This document shows, one piece after another, positions 14,970-23,672 of a stretch of 64,000 nt of DNA; within the stretch, counting starts at the first letter, position 1; the number at the start of each line of letters is the position of its first letter. Source of the stretch: an uncultured Prevotellaceae bacterium (GTDB lineage: Bacteria > Bacteroidota > Bacteroidia > Bacteroidales > Bacteroidaceae); contig CACYPF010000004.1 in the NCBI GenBank assembly GCA_902776195.1, forward strand, positions 91,115-155,114. Direction: 5' to 3'. The notes under the pieces were generated by a model. That model did no database searches, had not been told where the DNA came from, and worked only from the letters and a program-made list of their open reading frames with translations. The position numbers and the translations under genes were made by a program.

Positions 14970-15685
14970 GTGTATAGTCCTCCATTAATTGAAATAACAT
15001 TACCTGTAATATATCCTGCATTAGGGGAAACAAGGAAAGCCACCAAGTCAGCGACTTCCTCTGGATTACCGAAACGGTTGGCGGGAATTGTCTTCTTCAA
15101 AGCAGCCTCATCCAAGCCCTCCGTCATATCCGTCTTAATGAAACCGGGTGCTACCGCATTGACGGTAACGTTCTTACGGGCTACTTCCTGCGCCAGTGCC
15201 TTGGTGGCTGCAATAATTCCACCCTTTGCCGCAGAATAGTTGGTCTGACCAGGGAGTCCCTTCAGTCCACTGACACTTGCCATATTGATAATACGCCCGA
15301 ATTTATGCAACTGCATAGCTGGCAACAAAGGCTGCGTCACATTAAAGAAACCGGAGAGGGTGATATCCAAGACACGATGCCAATCTGCCTCTGGCATCAA
15401 TGCCATGACGTTGTCGCGACGGATACCCGCATTATTCACCAACACCTCGATATAATCCTCGGGATGCTGCTGCTGCCATCCCTGTAATGCCTCACGCGTC
15501 TGCTCAGCATTGCTGACATCAAAGGGAAGCAACTCACCCTGTCCTTGTATTTGCTCAAGCGTCTTCTCTGCTTCTGCCTGATTACTGGCGTAATTGATAA
15601 CGACCTGATAGCCATCCTTTGCCAGTCTTGCCACGATGGCACGTCCGATACCCCGGCTGCCACCTGTTACTAATGCATATTTCAT
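14966..15685 (-). CDS. 3-oxoacyl-ACP reductase (FabG-type SDR)
   Basis: A short-chain dehydrogenase of 239 residues. The NADPH loop is TGGSRGIGRAI at residues 7-17. The catalytic set is Ser in NMASVSGLKG and Tyr-x3-Lys in NYSAAKGG, and the C-terminal INGGLYT end is usual for FabG. It would reduce 3-ketoacyl-ACP to 3-hydroxyacyl-ACP. The position between the LolA-like gene and the FAD oxidoreductase places it in the specialised chain-building operon. In aryl polyene clusters the equivalent reductase supplies the step before dehydration. I therefore leave the symbol fabG off. Confidence 0.9.
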   Translation of the reverse strand: MKYALVTGGSRGIGRAIVARLAKDGYQVVINYASNQAEAEKTLEQIQGQGELLPFDVSNAEQTREALQGWQQQHPEDYIEVLVNNAGIRRDNVMALMPEADWHRVLDITLSGFFNVTQPLLPAMQLHKFGRIINMASVSGLKGLPGQTNYSAAKGGIIAATKALAQEVARKNVTVNAVAPGFIKTDMTEGLDEAALKKTIPANRFGNPEEVADLVAFLVSPNAGYITGNVISINGGLYT

Positions 15686-15714
15686 TTTCTTTTCCTTTAT
15701 TATTCGTTATTATA

Positions 15715-17028
15715 TTATCTCGTTATACCGATATTCAGTATGTAATCTGTCGTTTGTCTGGCAGTCATAGCCACTCCCTCCAGTCCATGCAGCATCACGT
15801 TCTGCCCTGTCAACAACAGATTGCCGAGAGGGGTACGGGGTGACAACATGGTCAGCAATGGCTGGCGACAGTCTTTCCGTATTCCATAAGCCGAGCCGTC
15901 GGGGGTATTCGTAAACCGCTCCCATGTATGGGGTGTACTGACATACTCTTCGCTGACCATGTCCCGCAACCCTGGGATTACCTTTTGCGCCAATGCCATC
16001 GGATGACTGCTGCAGGGAGTCATCAAATCAAGGAGCGTCGCATAGTATGAGCCGTTTTCCGGAACTCTGCAACTTAACAAGACCTTCTCCGTAGCCTCAT
16101 CCCATACACTTCCACCCTCATACACAAACTTATTGTGATTAAAATACGGAAGTGTGTCGGGTTTCAACACCAGCGAATAGGTGTACATCCCATAAGTATT
16201 CTCCAGCATCGCCATACGAGTACGGAAAATCTTCTTCAGTACCTTACTCTCTTTAACGAGGGCAAATGTCTGGGCAGGATGTATGTCACTGATAAAGAGA
16301 CGACCCTCATAGCGCTCTCCGTTTTCACACTTAGCAGCAACGATTTGTCCGTCCTGCTCTACCAGTTCCACAACTTTTGCACGACAGATCACATCACCGC
16401 CCATGTGCTTAATATCATCCACCAATGAACGCACGATCAAGCCACTGTCACCTTTCAGACGCCAACTGCTTTGAATATAGCTTTTCTGGCTATGGGCAAA
16501 GGCAAATAATGGTAATGACTCACGGCGCAACTCCGTCTTTAGACAAGAGCCAGACAAGACATCAATCAACAGTGGATCACTGAAAGTCTCGTTCAGCCAC
16601 TGCCACGCATTGACAGAAGGGTCGGGATCCGGTCCCTGCAGCATATCGACATATTTCCTCAATGCCTCACGCTGCTGGGGGAAGTCCGTTGCCAGAACTT
16701 CCACGAAATGGTCGAAGCCCTGTGCCAGACAATAAGTATTCCCCTCAATGGTTATTTGGTCGGCACCATCCACATCCAACCTGTACCAAGGAAGTCGTAA
16801 AAGACCTAACTGTTCGAAAATGTCATGTAAAGACTCTCCATCTCCCAGTCCACCGACATAATGCAGTCCAGTGTCAAAGGCATGCCCCTTGCGCTGATAG
16901 CTCTGCATGCATCCACCCGGCTGCCAATGAGACTCCAGTACAAGGACATGGTATCCTTTCTTTGACAACAACTGAGCGCAAGCCAGTCCGCCAAATCCAC
17001 TCCCTATGACAATGACATCGTACTTCAT
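15715..17028 (-). CDS. FAD-dependent oxidoreductase of the CrtI/RetSat type
   Basis: A flavoprotein of 437 residues. The N-terminal dinucleotide motif is VIGSGFGGLACAQLLSKKG followed by LESHWQPGGCMQSY, as in phytoene desaturases, carotenoid isomerases and RetSat. The C-terminal FAD motif is LLTGQNVMLHGLEGVAMTA. Such enzymes dehydrogenate, saturate or isomerise polyene chains. In this operon the likely substrate is the acyl or polyene product, not a carotenoid, because no phytoene synthase gene is present in the window. It overlaps the MMPL gene by 4 bases. The reaction direction cannot be told from sequence. Confidence 0.82.
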   Translation of the reverse strand: MKYDVIVIGSGFGGLACAQLLSKKGYHVLVLESHWQPGGCMQSYQRKGHAFDTGLHYVGGLGDGESLHDIFEQLGLLRLPWYRLDVDGADQITIEGNTYCLAQGFDHFVEVLATDFPQQREALRKYVDMLQGPDPDPSVNAWQWLNETFSDPLLIDVLSGSCLKTELRRESLPLFAFAHSQKSYIQSSWRLKGDSGLIVRSLVDDIKHMGGDVICRAKVVELVEQDGQIVAAKCENGERYEGRLFISDIHPAQTFALVKESKVLKKIFRTRMAMLENTYGMYTYSLVLKPDTLPYFNHNKFVYEGGSVWDEATEKVLLSCRVPENGSYYATLLDLMTPCSSHPMALAQKVIPGLRDMVSEEYVSTPHTWERFTNTPDGSAYGIRKDCRQPLLTMLSPRTPLGNLLLTGQNVMLHGLEGVAMTARQTTDYILNIGITR

Positions 17029-19493
17029 TGTTTCTGTTTATTAAGCCATCGGAAAATGGCTGGTTGAAGAACGTATGACAGTATCACAGCCGAAAGGAGT
17101 CCTACGAGTGTTGAGAAGCCTACAGAGCGTATTGCAGGATGAGAGGCTATCAACATACTGCTGACGGTTGTTATCAAGGTGACGGCACTCAGGAATATCG
17201 CTGTCTTATGGAAGGTCAGTTTCTGTTGGTTTTGATGAATGAGCCCATCCATCACAAATATACTATAATCCACACCAATACCAAAGATAAAGGTGGAGAT
17301 GATGATACTGATGAGATTAAAGCGGATGTCAAACAACACCATGGCTCCTAACACAATCATCCAGCTAAGCAGAATGGGCAAGAAACCCAGGACGGTGTAT
17401 TTCAGGTTGAAATGGAAACTGAACAGCAGGACGACAAAGACAAATGCCATAGACAACCATTGCAGCACATTGAAGTCCTCACTCATCCGCAGTAAAGTAT
17501 CTGTTGTATAATAATAGGTGTCAAGAATAAGCAGTTCCGGACGCTGTGCGATAGCGTCACAGATGCGGATATAGTCGCTCTCACTGCTCCGCACGCTATC
17601 GTTCACACAACGGACAGACGTGAAACACAGGAAACTGCCGTCATACGACTGTTCCATTAAGGTCGACTGATAACCAGCTGGTATCAGATTCGCGTTGTAA
17701 AGGGCATCTGGCTGATAATCCTCTGCCACTTTCTCAAAAAAGGTGTCAAAAGCGTCTTGGCTCAGTCCTGCCTGAGATGCGGTCTCGGCAATCAGATGAC
17801 GAACCTTCGAAAGCCGTTCCTCTGTCCAATAGGCTTTCCAGGCATCAATGCGCTGCTGTTGCACGGACAATGGTACGAATATCTGATTGGTATGGGTATA
17901 ACTCTTCACCAGTCCTAACTGCTGCAGTGAATCAAGTTTCTGATCCAGTAAGGCAAAGTTCGCAATTGCCTCTTCCATAGTTTTTCCCTTACTGGCGAAG
18001 TATTTTTGTTTATCCCCGGTATACGTCTTGTCACGTAAGACCTGTTCAGAATGCTCCGTGAGCTCTGCCTCATAGCCAAGGTTATGCATGTCTGCGTCAA
18101 AACGGGTTCCTCCCACGAAATAAGCACCAATGCAGACTGCCATCAGAGCCACGATAACGACCAACAAAGACTTCTTCCGGTCAAAAGGATAGGTATTAAT
18201 AGTGTCTATCCATGCAAAAGAGTGTTTCGCTGTCTGTTCTTTTCTCAAGAATTGGGGCAGGTAAGTCAAGCTGAACAAGGTTGTACCAAGAATAGCAAAG
18301 GCTGCGAAGAGTCCGAAATCACGCAACAGGTCTGTCTGTATAAAGATAAGCCCCGCAAAGGAGCCGATTGTCGTCAGACAGCCCAACCATACAGGCTTCA
18401 CCTGATCGTGTAACATCTTCTCCACATCACCCACGTACCGCTGATGGGTCATCACATGCAACACATAACTGAGTGCTACCCCCAAAACGACACCTCCAAT
18501 TCCCAGGGCGAGCAAAGAGAATTGTCCTTTGATGAAATACATCATCGTCAATCCGAAGAGTGTTCCAAAGATGACAGGCAGTAATAATAATGGGATGGTG
18601 TCCCATCTGCGAAAACTCACGAAAAGGAACACTAACACCAGAACAAGTGCGCCGGTAATGGTCGTCGTCAGGTCACGCTTGATTTGTGAGGAGTTATAAT
18701 AGCCGCTGGCTGGAGTACCATGGTAAGTGATACGCACATCGGGATGACTCTTAGCAAATTCCTTGATCTGCTCATTCATCATCTCAAAAAGCGCTGAGCC
18801 CTGTCCAGTGTTCGTGGCAGAGAAACGGGGAGTTATAAAAGCAAGACAGACAGTTGAGTCAGGCACGAAGAAATGGCCATTGATTGTCTTATAACTACCT
18901 GTTCCTCCATTCAGTAACGGACTGAACTGTTCTGCAAGGACATCACGCATGCCCATGGGGTCCATCTGTATCAACTCCGGAAACAGTCCACCAATCTCAC
19001 TCTGCAGGTCATTGTAGTTCTGCTGCATCTGACGCACGAAATGCTCGTGCGTCAACAAGGTATCGAAGCGGGCATAGACGGTCGTATCGATATAGGCAGG
19101 GAAATGCGTAGAAAGATAATCCACACCATCCACCATCAGGTCTTCGGGCAGTTGGTAAAACACATCTCCTATCGTATGGCTCAACGAGTCACGCTGTAAG
19201 AGGGTGTCAACAAACTGGTCACATATTTCCGACAGTTGCACAGGATCCTTACTGTCTCCACTTAAACTCTCAAACAACAAGAAAGTCTTGTCCTTGATTT
19301 TCAAGTCGGCAAAGGCAAGTTTGATGCTCCCGTCCTCATTCTTCGATGATGGCATCAACTTATCGATATCCTCTTCCAGATGGATGCGGGATGCAAACCA
19401 GCCAAAGAAGACGAAGAGTACAACCATTGATAACCAGCAGACCAGCTGATGGTTGCGGAAATATTGATATAACCTGATGAAAAAGTCCGTCAT
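17025..19493 (-). CDS. MMPL/RND-family exporter
   Basis: An 822-residue inner-membrane protein with the RND/MMPL layout: helix 1 (QLVCWLSMVVLFVFFGWFA), a large periplasmic domain of roughly 230 residues, a block of five helices, a second helix and periplasmic domain, and a final five-helix block. Conserved features include VLGVALSYVLHVM and FGIGVDYSIFVMDG, the latter carrying the Gly-Asp-Tyr motif linked with proton use in MmpL proteins. MMPL exporters of aryl polyene-type clusters are thought to move the lipid product to the periplasm, to be met by the LolA-like carrier. It overlaps genes on both sides by 4 bases. Confidence 0.88.
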   Translation of the reverse strand: MTDFFIRLYQYFRNHQLVCWLSMVVLFVFFGWFASRIHLEEDIDKLMPSSKNEDGSIKLAFADLKIKDKTFLLFESLSGDSKDPVQLSEICDQFVDTLLQRDSLSHTIGDVFYQLPEDLMVDGVDYLSTHFPAYIDTTVYARFDTLLTHEHFVRQMQQNYNDLQSEIGGLFPELIQMDPMGMRDVLAEQFSPLLNGGTGSYKTINGHFFVPDSTVCLAFITPRFSATNTGQGSALFEMMNEQIKEFAKSHPDVRITYHGTPASGYYNSSQIKRDLTTTITGALVLVLVFLFVSFRRWDTIPLLLLPVIFGTLFGLTMMYFIKGQFSLLALGIGGVVLGVALSYVLHVMTHQRYVGDVEKMLHDQVKPVWLGCLTTIGSFAGLIFIQTDLLRDFGLFAAFAILGTTLFSLTYLPQFLRKEQTAKHSFAWIDTINTYPFDRKKSLLVVIVALMAVCIGAYFVGGTRFDADMHNLGYEAELTEHSEQVLRDKTYTGDKQKYFASKGKTMEEAIANFALLDQKLDSLQQLGLVKSYTHTNQIFVPLSVQQQRIDAWKAYWTEERLSKVRHLIAETASQAGLSQDAFDTFFEKVAEDYQPDALYNANLIPAGYQSTLMEQSYDGSFLCFTSVRCVNDSVRSSESDYIRICDAIAQRPELLILDTYYYTTDTLLRMSEDFNVLQWLSMAFVFVVLLFSFHFNLKYTVLGFLPILLSWMIVLGAMVLFDIRFNLISIIISTFIFGIGVDYSIFVMDGLIHQNQQKLTFHKTAIFLSAVTLITTVSSMLIASHPAIRSVGFSTLVGLLSAVILSYVLQPAIFRWLNKQKQ

Positions 19494-19903
19494 TGCATGT
19501 ATATTTTCAAGTCCACTTCAGCAACGGTCTCATCCCCTAAGGAGGAAACACCGTGTGCCAAGGTCATATTACCAAACGAGAATCCGAAAGTGACAACCGT
19601 ATGTATCTGTTCATTAACCTGCGGACGACGATGACAACAGAAATTTTTCACTTCCACAATCATGCCGATAGGTGCCGTGTCATCATTCACCTTGGAGGCT
19701 GCGAGGGCAGAACACGACTGGGCTATATGTTCTATCAGCCCAGTCGGTGATATCATGCCATCAGGCAACAAGAAATAATTACCTCTGCCCACAGTCAGTG
19801 CTGTCTTCGCCGAGTTCTCATCCTGTTGCTCAAATTCGTCGACCATCATAAAGGGGTCGCGCTGCGGAATCAATCGCTTGATATCGTCGCCTCTGAGGAT
19901 CAT
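19490..19903 (-). CDS. Hotdog-fold 3-hydroxyacyl-ACP dehydratase-like protein with Gln in place of catalytic His
   Basis: A 137-residue single hotdog domain of the FabZ/ApeP kind. Where FabZ has LPHR-x-PF with the catalytic His, this protein reads LIPQRDPFMMVDE, so residue 14 is Gln (codon CAG). The partner acidic residue is kept as Glu58 in GLIEHIAQS, on the central hotdog helix. Dehydration normally needs both residues. The protein may therefore work slowly, have a different reaction (for example thioesterase), or bind without catalysis. It lies between the ACP and MMPL genes with 4-base overlaps, so a role on ACP-bound chains remains likely. Confidence 0.78.
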   Translation of the reverse strand: MILRGDDIKRLIPQRDPFMMVDEFEQQDENSAKTALTVGRGNYFLLPDGMISPTGLIEHIAQSCSALAASKVNDDTAPIGMIVEVKNFCCHRRPQVNEQIHTVVTFGFSFGNMTLAHGVSSLGDETVAEVDLKIYMQ

Positions 19904-20145
19904 GCTGGCAAGTGTTGCTCAATATAATCGTACAGGTTGTTGAATGTCTGAATCTGGTGCAGCTCATTCACTGGGATGGTAATCTTATAAGTCACCTGTA
20001 CCAAAGCGATAAGGTCTACCAGGTTGATACTGTCCAGCTGAAGTGTATCCTTCAGGTTGGCATCAGGAGTAAACTCACTCTGTTCTACTTCAAACTCTTC
20101 TGAGAGCAGTCCATTAACCTGCTCGATGATCTCTTCTCTTGTCAT
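19900..20145 (-). CDS. Acyl carrier protein
   Basis: An 81-residue acidic helical carrier. The phosphopantetheine site is Ser39 in LQLDSINLVDL, preceded by TPDANLKDTL as in other ACPs. Helices 2 and 3 follow, and the end is LYDYIEQHLPA. It holds the growing chain for the neighbouring ketosynthase, ketoreductase and hotdog protein. It is one of the few short proteins of the operon, starts 49 bases after the ketosynthase stop and overlaps the hotdog gene. It is not next to fabF/fabD, so it is a pathway-specific ACP and not the housekeeping AcpP. Confidence 0.93.
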   Translation of the reverse strand: MTREEIIEQVNGLLSEEFEVEQSEFTPDANLKDTLQLDSINLVDLIALVQVTYKITIPVNELHQIQTFNNLYDYIEQHLPA

Positions 20146-20194
20146 AATTTTCTAATTTTAAAAGTTTTGTTATTCTGTTATTTCTATATTCCGA

Positions 20195-21418
20195 CTAAAG
20201 ATTCTTCACGATAAGCGTTGAATTAGTACCACCAAATCCGAAAGAGTTACTGAGGAAGGTGTCAAAATGTGCTTCAATGGTCTCTGGGACGACATTCACA
20301 CAAGCTGTCTCATCATCAGGATTCTCGAAATTAATGTTACCTGCGATAAAGTCGTTTTTCATCATCAGCATGGTATAGATAATCTCAGAAGCACCAGCCA
20401 TCCACATCTCATGACCCGTCTGACTCTTGGTAGAGGTAACAGGTACACGATAGTCACCGAATATCTGAGCGATAGCCTGAGCCTCACGACTGTCTCCGAT
20501 CTTCGTGGAAGTGGCATGGGCATTGACATAACCGATTTCCTTGACATCCACACCGCTCTTCTCCAGACAAAGTTCCAGAGAACGTGCCGGACCTGCCACA
20601 TTGGGGGTAGAGATATGGTCACCATTACCTGAGAATCCCCAGCTTACGATTTCCGCAAGGATAGGAGCACCACGACGGACAGCACTCTCGTAATCCTCTA
20701 TCACCAAGGTCGCTGCACCACCACCAGGAACGAGTCCGTTACGGTCACGGTCGAAAGGACGACTTGCCTTTGTGGCATCGTTATCCTCACGAAGGGCAAA
20801 CGACTGGATACCGTCGAAAGAGGCGACACCATACATGTTTGCCTCTTGCGCACCACCACAGACCACACAGTCTTGCAATCCGTTCTTAATCAACAGATAG
20901 CCTAACCCGATGGACTGTGAGCCGGAAGCGCAGGCTGCTGACGCTGTCAGATTGATACCTTTCAGATGGAACAGACATGCGAGGTTCATCGTTACCGTGG
21001 AGTTCATTGACTGGAAGATGGCACCACTTCCACAGGCTGCTGTAGAACCAAACTGGCGGAACTTATCAAGGGCACGCATGGTAGCCTCAGCAACAGAGTC
21101 GTTACCATAGATGATTCCCACCTCATGCTGGTCGATATAGTCTTGTTCCAGACGGGCACTTGCCAAAGCATCACGGGTTGCCATATAAGCATACTGTGCC
21201 TCCTCCGGCATGAACTGTCTGAAGTTACGATTAACAAAAGGTTTCAAGTCTGCTTTGGGCACATCAGCACAGAACGGTGAGCGGAACCCCGCATCCACAC
21301 GCTCCTGACTAAAGATGATACCACTCTTTCCTTCATACAGGGACTGGCGCACCTCATCAAGGGTCGTACCGAGGCACGACCAGATACCCATTCCTGTGAT
21401 TACTACTCTTCTTTCCAT
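20195..21418 (-). CDS. Beta-ketoacyl-ACP synthase (FabF-like), single KS of the operon
   Basis: A condensing enzyme of 407 residues extending ACP-bound chains with malonyl units. The Cys-His-His set is intact: Cys163 in SAACASGSQS, His in NAHATSTKIGD and His in TKSQTGHEMWMAGASE, with the KS lysine in the last motif. The end FLSNSFGFGGTNSTLIVK is the usual KS glycine loop. Aryl polyene and type II polyketide systems usually pair such a KS with a second, Cys-less chain-length factor. None is present here, so this KS would have to act alone or with an enzyme encoded elsewhere. It lies 3 bases after the acyltransferase-like gene. Confidence 0.92.
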   Translation of the reverse strand: MERRVVITGMGIWSCLGTTLDEVRQSLYEGKSGIIFSQERVDAGFRSPFCADVPKADLKPFVNRNFRQFMPEEAQYAYMATRDALASARLEQDYIDQHEVGIIYGNDSVAEATMRALDKFRQFGSTAACGSGAIFQSMNSTVTMNLACLFHLKGINLTASAACASGSQSIGLGYLLIKNGLQDCVVCGGAQEANMYGVASFDGIQSFALREDNDATKASRPFDRDRNGLVPGGGAATLVIEDYESAVRRGAPILAEIVSWGFSGNGDHISTPNVAGPARSLELCLEKSGVDVKEIGYVNAHATSTKIGDSREAQAIAQIFGDYRVPVTSTKSQTGHEMWMAGASEIIYTMLMMKNDFIAGNINFENPDDETACVNVVPETIEAHFDTFLSNSFGFGGTNSTLIVKNL

Positions 21419-21421
21419 TTC

Positions 21422-22555
21422 TTATATTATCTTTTTATAACATCTTCTACGTTTTACAAACTGCGGATGCAGAGGTTTCCATTGTGACAACTCACGGACA
21501 TTGTCCTCCAACTGCGGACCTGTCTCTGCCCACTTGAATCCATATTTATTATAAATAGGTATAAGGTCGTCAAAGAACATGGCGTTCACACCCAGTCCCT
21601 GATAGTCTGGACGGACAGCAATCAGCAACATCTCCGCATTATCCTCATGATGCCATTTCAGTGCTTTCAGCAGATGGAACCAACCAAAGGGCAGCAACGT
21701 GCCGTGAGCTTTCCGCATCGATACCGACAGGCTTGCCATGGAGATGGCAGCCCCCACCACCTCGTCTTTATCGTTCAGGACGACTGGGATGAGTTGTTTA
21801 TCCACCATCCGAAGGTATTTATGGATAAACACGTCTATCTGACGGGCTGACAATGCCGAGAAGCCGAAAATAGGTTTGTATGCCTCGTTCAACAATTCGA
21901 ACACGCGATGTCCGTAACCTTCCTCGTTAATCTGCTTGTCTGTCAACTTGACGACCCGTAATCCTATCTGCTCACGGGCATATTGGGCAACACGGGCATA
22001 CCGTGCCGGTACTTCCTTGGGAATATCAATATGTACCTGCAGCCAGTCCACTTCCTTCTCGAAACCCAGTGCCTCCATGTGACGATGATAATACTCGGGA
22101 TTATATATGGTATTCATGGAGCCCATGAGGTTGAAATCCTCCACAAGCATACCCTCCTTATCGAAGTCCGTAATACCCAACGGTCCTTGCAGCATATCCA
22201 TTCCCTGGGCTCTTCCCCACTCCTCTACAGCATGAAGCAAAGCATTCGACACCTTCAGGTCATCGACAAACTCAATCATCGAGAACCGAACATTTTTCGT
22301 CTTCCAATGTTTGTTAGCCTTTCGGTTGACAATACCTACGATACGCCCCACAGGCTTACCATCCTGATAAGCGACGAAAGGCTGGATATCAGAGAATTCC
22401 AACCCCGGATTCTTCTGACTGTCAAAAAGTTGACGCACATCAGACTCCAGGTCAGGGACGTACTGGGTACATCCCTCATATATGTCCTTCACCACATGGA
22501 TGAAATCATTCATTCCCTGCCGGTTCTCAACTTTCTTGATAATCACCTCACTCAT
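21422..22555 (-). CDS. GNAT-related acyltransferase-like protein
   Basis: A 377-residue protein with two GNAT-like stretches. The N-terminal half contains VAYQDGKPVGRIVGIVNRKAN and DMLQGPLGITDFDKEGMLV. The C-terminal half contains VVLNDKDEVVGAAISMAS and LIAVRPDYQGLGVNAMFFDDL, the latter resembling the acetyl-CoA loop (V-R-P-x-Y-x-G-x-G). This is a recognisable family of long N-acetyltransferase-like proteins with no clear substrate. Its ATG overlaps the stop of the AraC gene (ATGA), and the ketosynthase gene follows after 3 bases, so it should act on the operon's product or its starter. An acyl-ACP-dependent reaction is a guess. Confidence 0.72.
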   Translation of the reverse strand: MSEVIIKKVENRQGMNDFIHVVKDIYEGCTQYVPDLESDVRQLFDSQKNPGLEFSDIQPFVAYQDGKPVGRIVGIVNRKANKHWKTKNVRFSMIEFVDDLKVSNALLHAVEEWGRAQGMDMLQGPLGITDFDKEGMLVEDFNLMGSMNTIYNPEYYHRHMEALGFEKEVDWLQVHIDIPKEVPARYARVAQYAREQIGLRVVKLTDKQINEEGYGHRVFELLNEAYKPIFGFSALSARQIDVFIHKYLRMVDKQLIPVVLNDKDEVVGAAISMASLSVSMRKAHGTLLPFGWFHLLKALKWHHEDNAEMLLIAVRPDYQGLGVNAMFFDDLIPIYNKYGFKWAETGPQLEDNVRELSQWKPLHPQFVKRRRCYKKII

Positions 22556-23409
22556 CGCACCACCCTTTTATGTTCCACACGGTATTCCATCGGGGTCACA
22601 TTAGCCTGTTCACGGAAATACTGGCTAAAGAACGAAGAGTTAGGGAATCCTAACTTGTTGGAGATTTCCTTGATGCTCATATCGGTATCCTTCAACAGAG
22701 AATAACAATCCTGCATCGTACTCTCCGTAATCCATCGCATAGGGTTCTTGCCACTGACTTTCTTAGAAATGGAAGAAAGGTACTTGGGGGTAATATGCAA
22801 TTGGTCGGCATAGAAAGCTACCCGCTGACGTTTCTGCTCCTGACTGGACAACAACTGCAAGAACTGGTTGAATATTTCTTTATCGTGGATGCTCGAGGTA
22901 TCTGTATTCAGTGCCATGTCCTCATGACGCAGCAGTTCCTCACATACCATCAGCAACATCGTACGCAAGAACGACACCATGATCTCACGTGACAGCAAAG
23001 GCATTTTCTCTATCTTAAAGACCGTACGGGTATACTTCTGTATACCACCTAACCAGTCATTACCTTCTACCACATAAATCTCACGCATGTACATTGCCTT
23101 GTTCCAGATATTAATCTGGTTACCCAACACCGACTTTAGCATACGGTCAGATATCAACAGTGCCGAAGCCTCTGTATCTGCACTAACGAGCATTGGCTCC
23201 ATCAGCTTGCCGGCGGGCATCAACAGCAATTGCCCTGGGACGACCTTCACTTGATGACTTCCCCCCATCTCCACGACAATACGCCCACCACGACAATGTA
23301 CAATGGAATTATAAGACTTCCTGACGTAGGGTAAGTCTTTGGCATCTCTTAAGTTGTCCACAAAGAGAATCTCGTCTCCCATCGCATGGACAATATTCAA
23401 TTCTTGCAT
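22552..23409 (-). CDS. AraC-family transcriptional regulator heading the ketosynthase operon
   Basis: A 285-residue regulator. The first roughly 170 residues form an AraC-type sensing cupin (GGRIVVEMGGSHQVKVVPGQ, LLMPAGKLMEP). The last 100 form the double helix-turn-helix with ADQLHITPKYLSSISKKVSG and NKLGFPNSSFFSQYFREQ, then VTPMEYR. A TTG at 23433 would lengthen the protein but lies on the promoter box 23430-23438, so the ATG at 23409 is the start. As the first gene of the operon, joined to the next by an ATGA overlap, it is likely to control its own operon in response to an unknown small molecule. Confidence 0.88.
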   Translation of the reverse strand: MQELNIVHAMGDEILFVDNLRDAKDLPYVRKSYNSIVHCRGGRIVVEMGGSHQVKVVPGQLLLMPAGKLMEPMLVSADTEASALLISDRMLKSVLGNQINIWNKAMYMREIYVVEGNDWLGGIQKYTRTVFKIEKMPLLSREIMVSFLRTMLLMVCEELLRHEDMALNTDTSSIHDKEIFNQFLQLLSSQEQKRQRVAFYADQLHITPKYLSSISKKVSGKNPMRWITESTMQDCYSLLKDTDMSIKEISNKLGFPNSSFFSQYFREQANVTPMEYRVEHKRVVR

Positions 23410-23429
23410 ACGTACTCTTCTTTTCCGCT

Positions 23430-23438
23430 GCAAAATTA
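23430..23438 (-). promoter_or_regulatory. Promoter -7 box of the AraC-ketosynthase operon
   Basis: On the minus strand it reads TAATTTTGC, 21 bases before the ATG at 23409. It is the only clear promoter box I see for the ten genes down to 11904. The gaps inside the operon are at most 49 bases. Confidence 0.65.
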
Positions 23439-23573
23439 GACATTATTTTCCAATCTTCGACGTTCTTTTTTTCGCCCTTATTGTTCTATATCGTATTTAA
23501 TACAACTTTTAAGGATTTCCTTAATCGGTGACTTGGGATATTGGGGATATAGTCAAGCAGCACTGCTTCAATT

Positions 23574-23661
23574 GTAAATCAAATTGAATTGCAAAGTAAA
23601 TCAAATTGATTTGCTGAGTAAATCAAATTGAATTACCGAGTAAATCAAATTGATTTACAAC
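23574..23661. repeat. Four tandem palindromic units of exactly 22 bp
   Basis: Units start at 23574, 23596, 23618 and 23640. Each begins GTAAATCAAATTGA and continues with ATT or TTT and a variable tail. In units 2 and 4 it forms the near-palindrome GTAAATCAAATTGATTTRC. The array lies downstream of the tRNA nucleotidyltransferase gene and upstream of the AraC operon promoter. Period and copy number match the array at 9369, while the sequence differs. Confidence 0.85.
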
Positions 23662-23672
23662 AACAGAAAATA

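Noticed and set aside
23574-23661. CRISPR array
   Set aside because: The 22-bp units are contiguous with no spacers.
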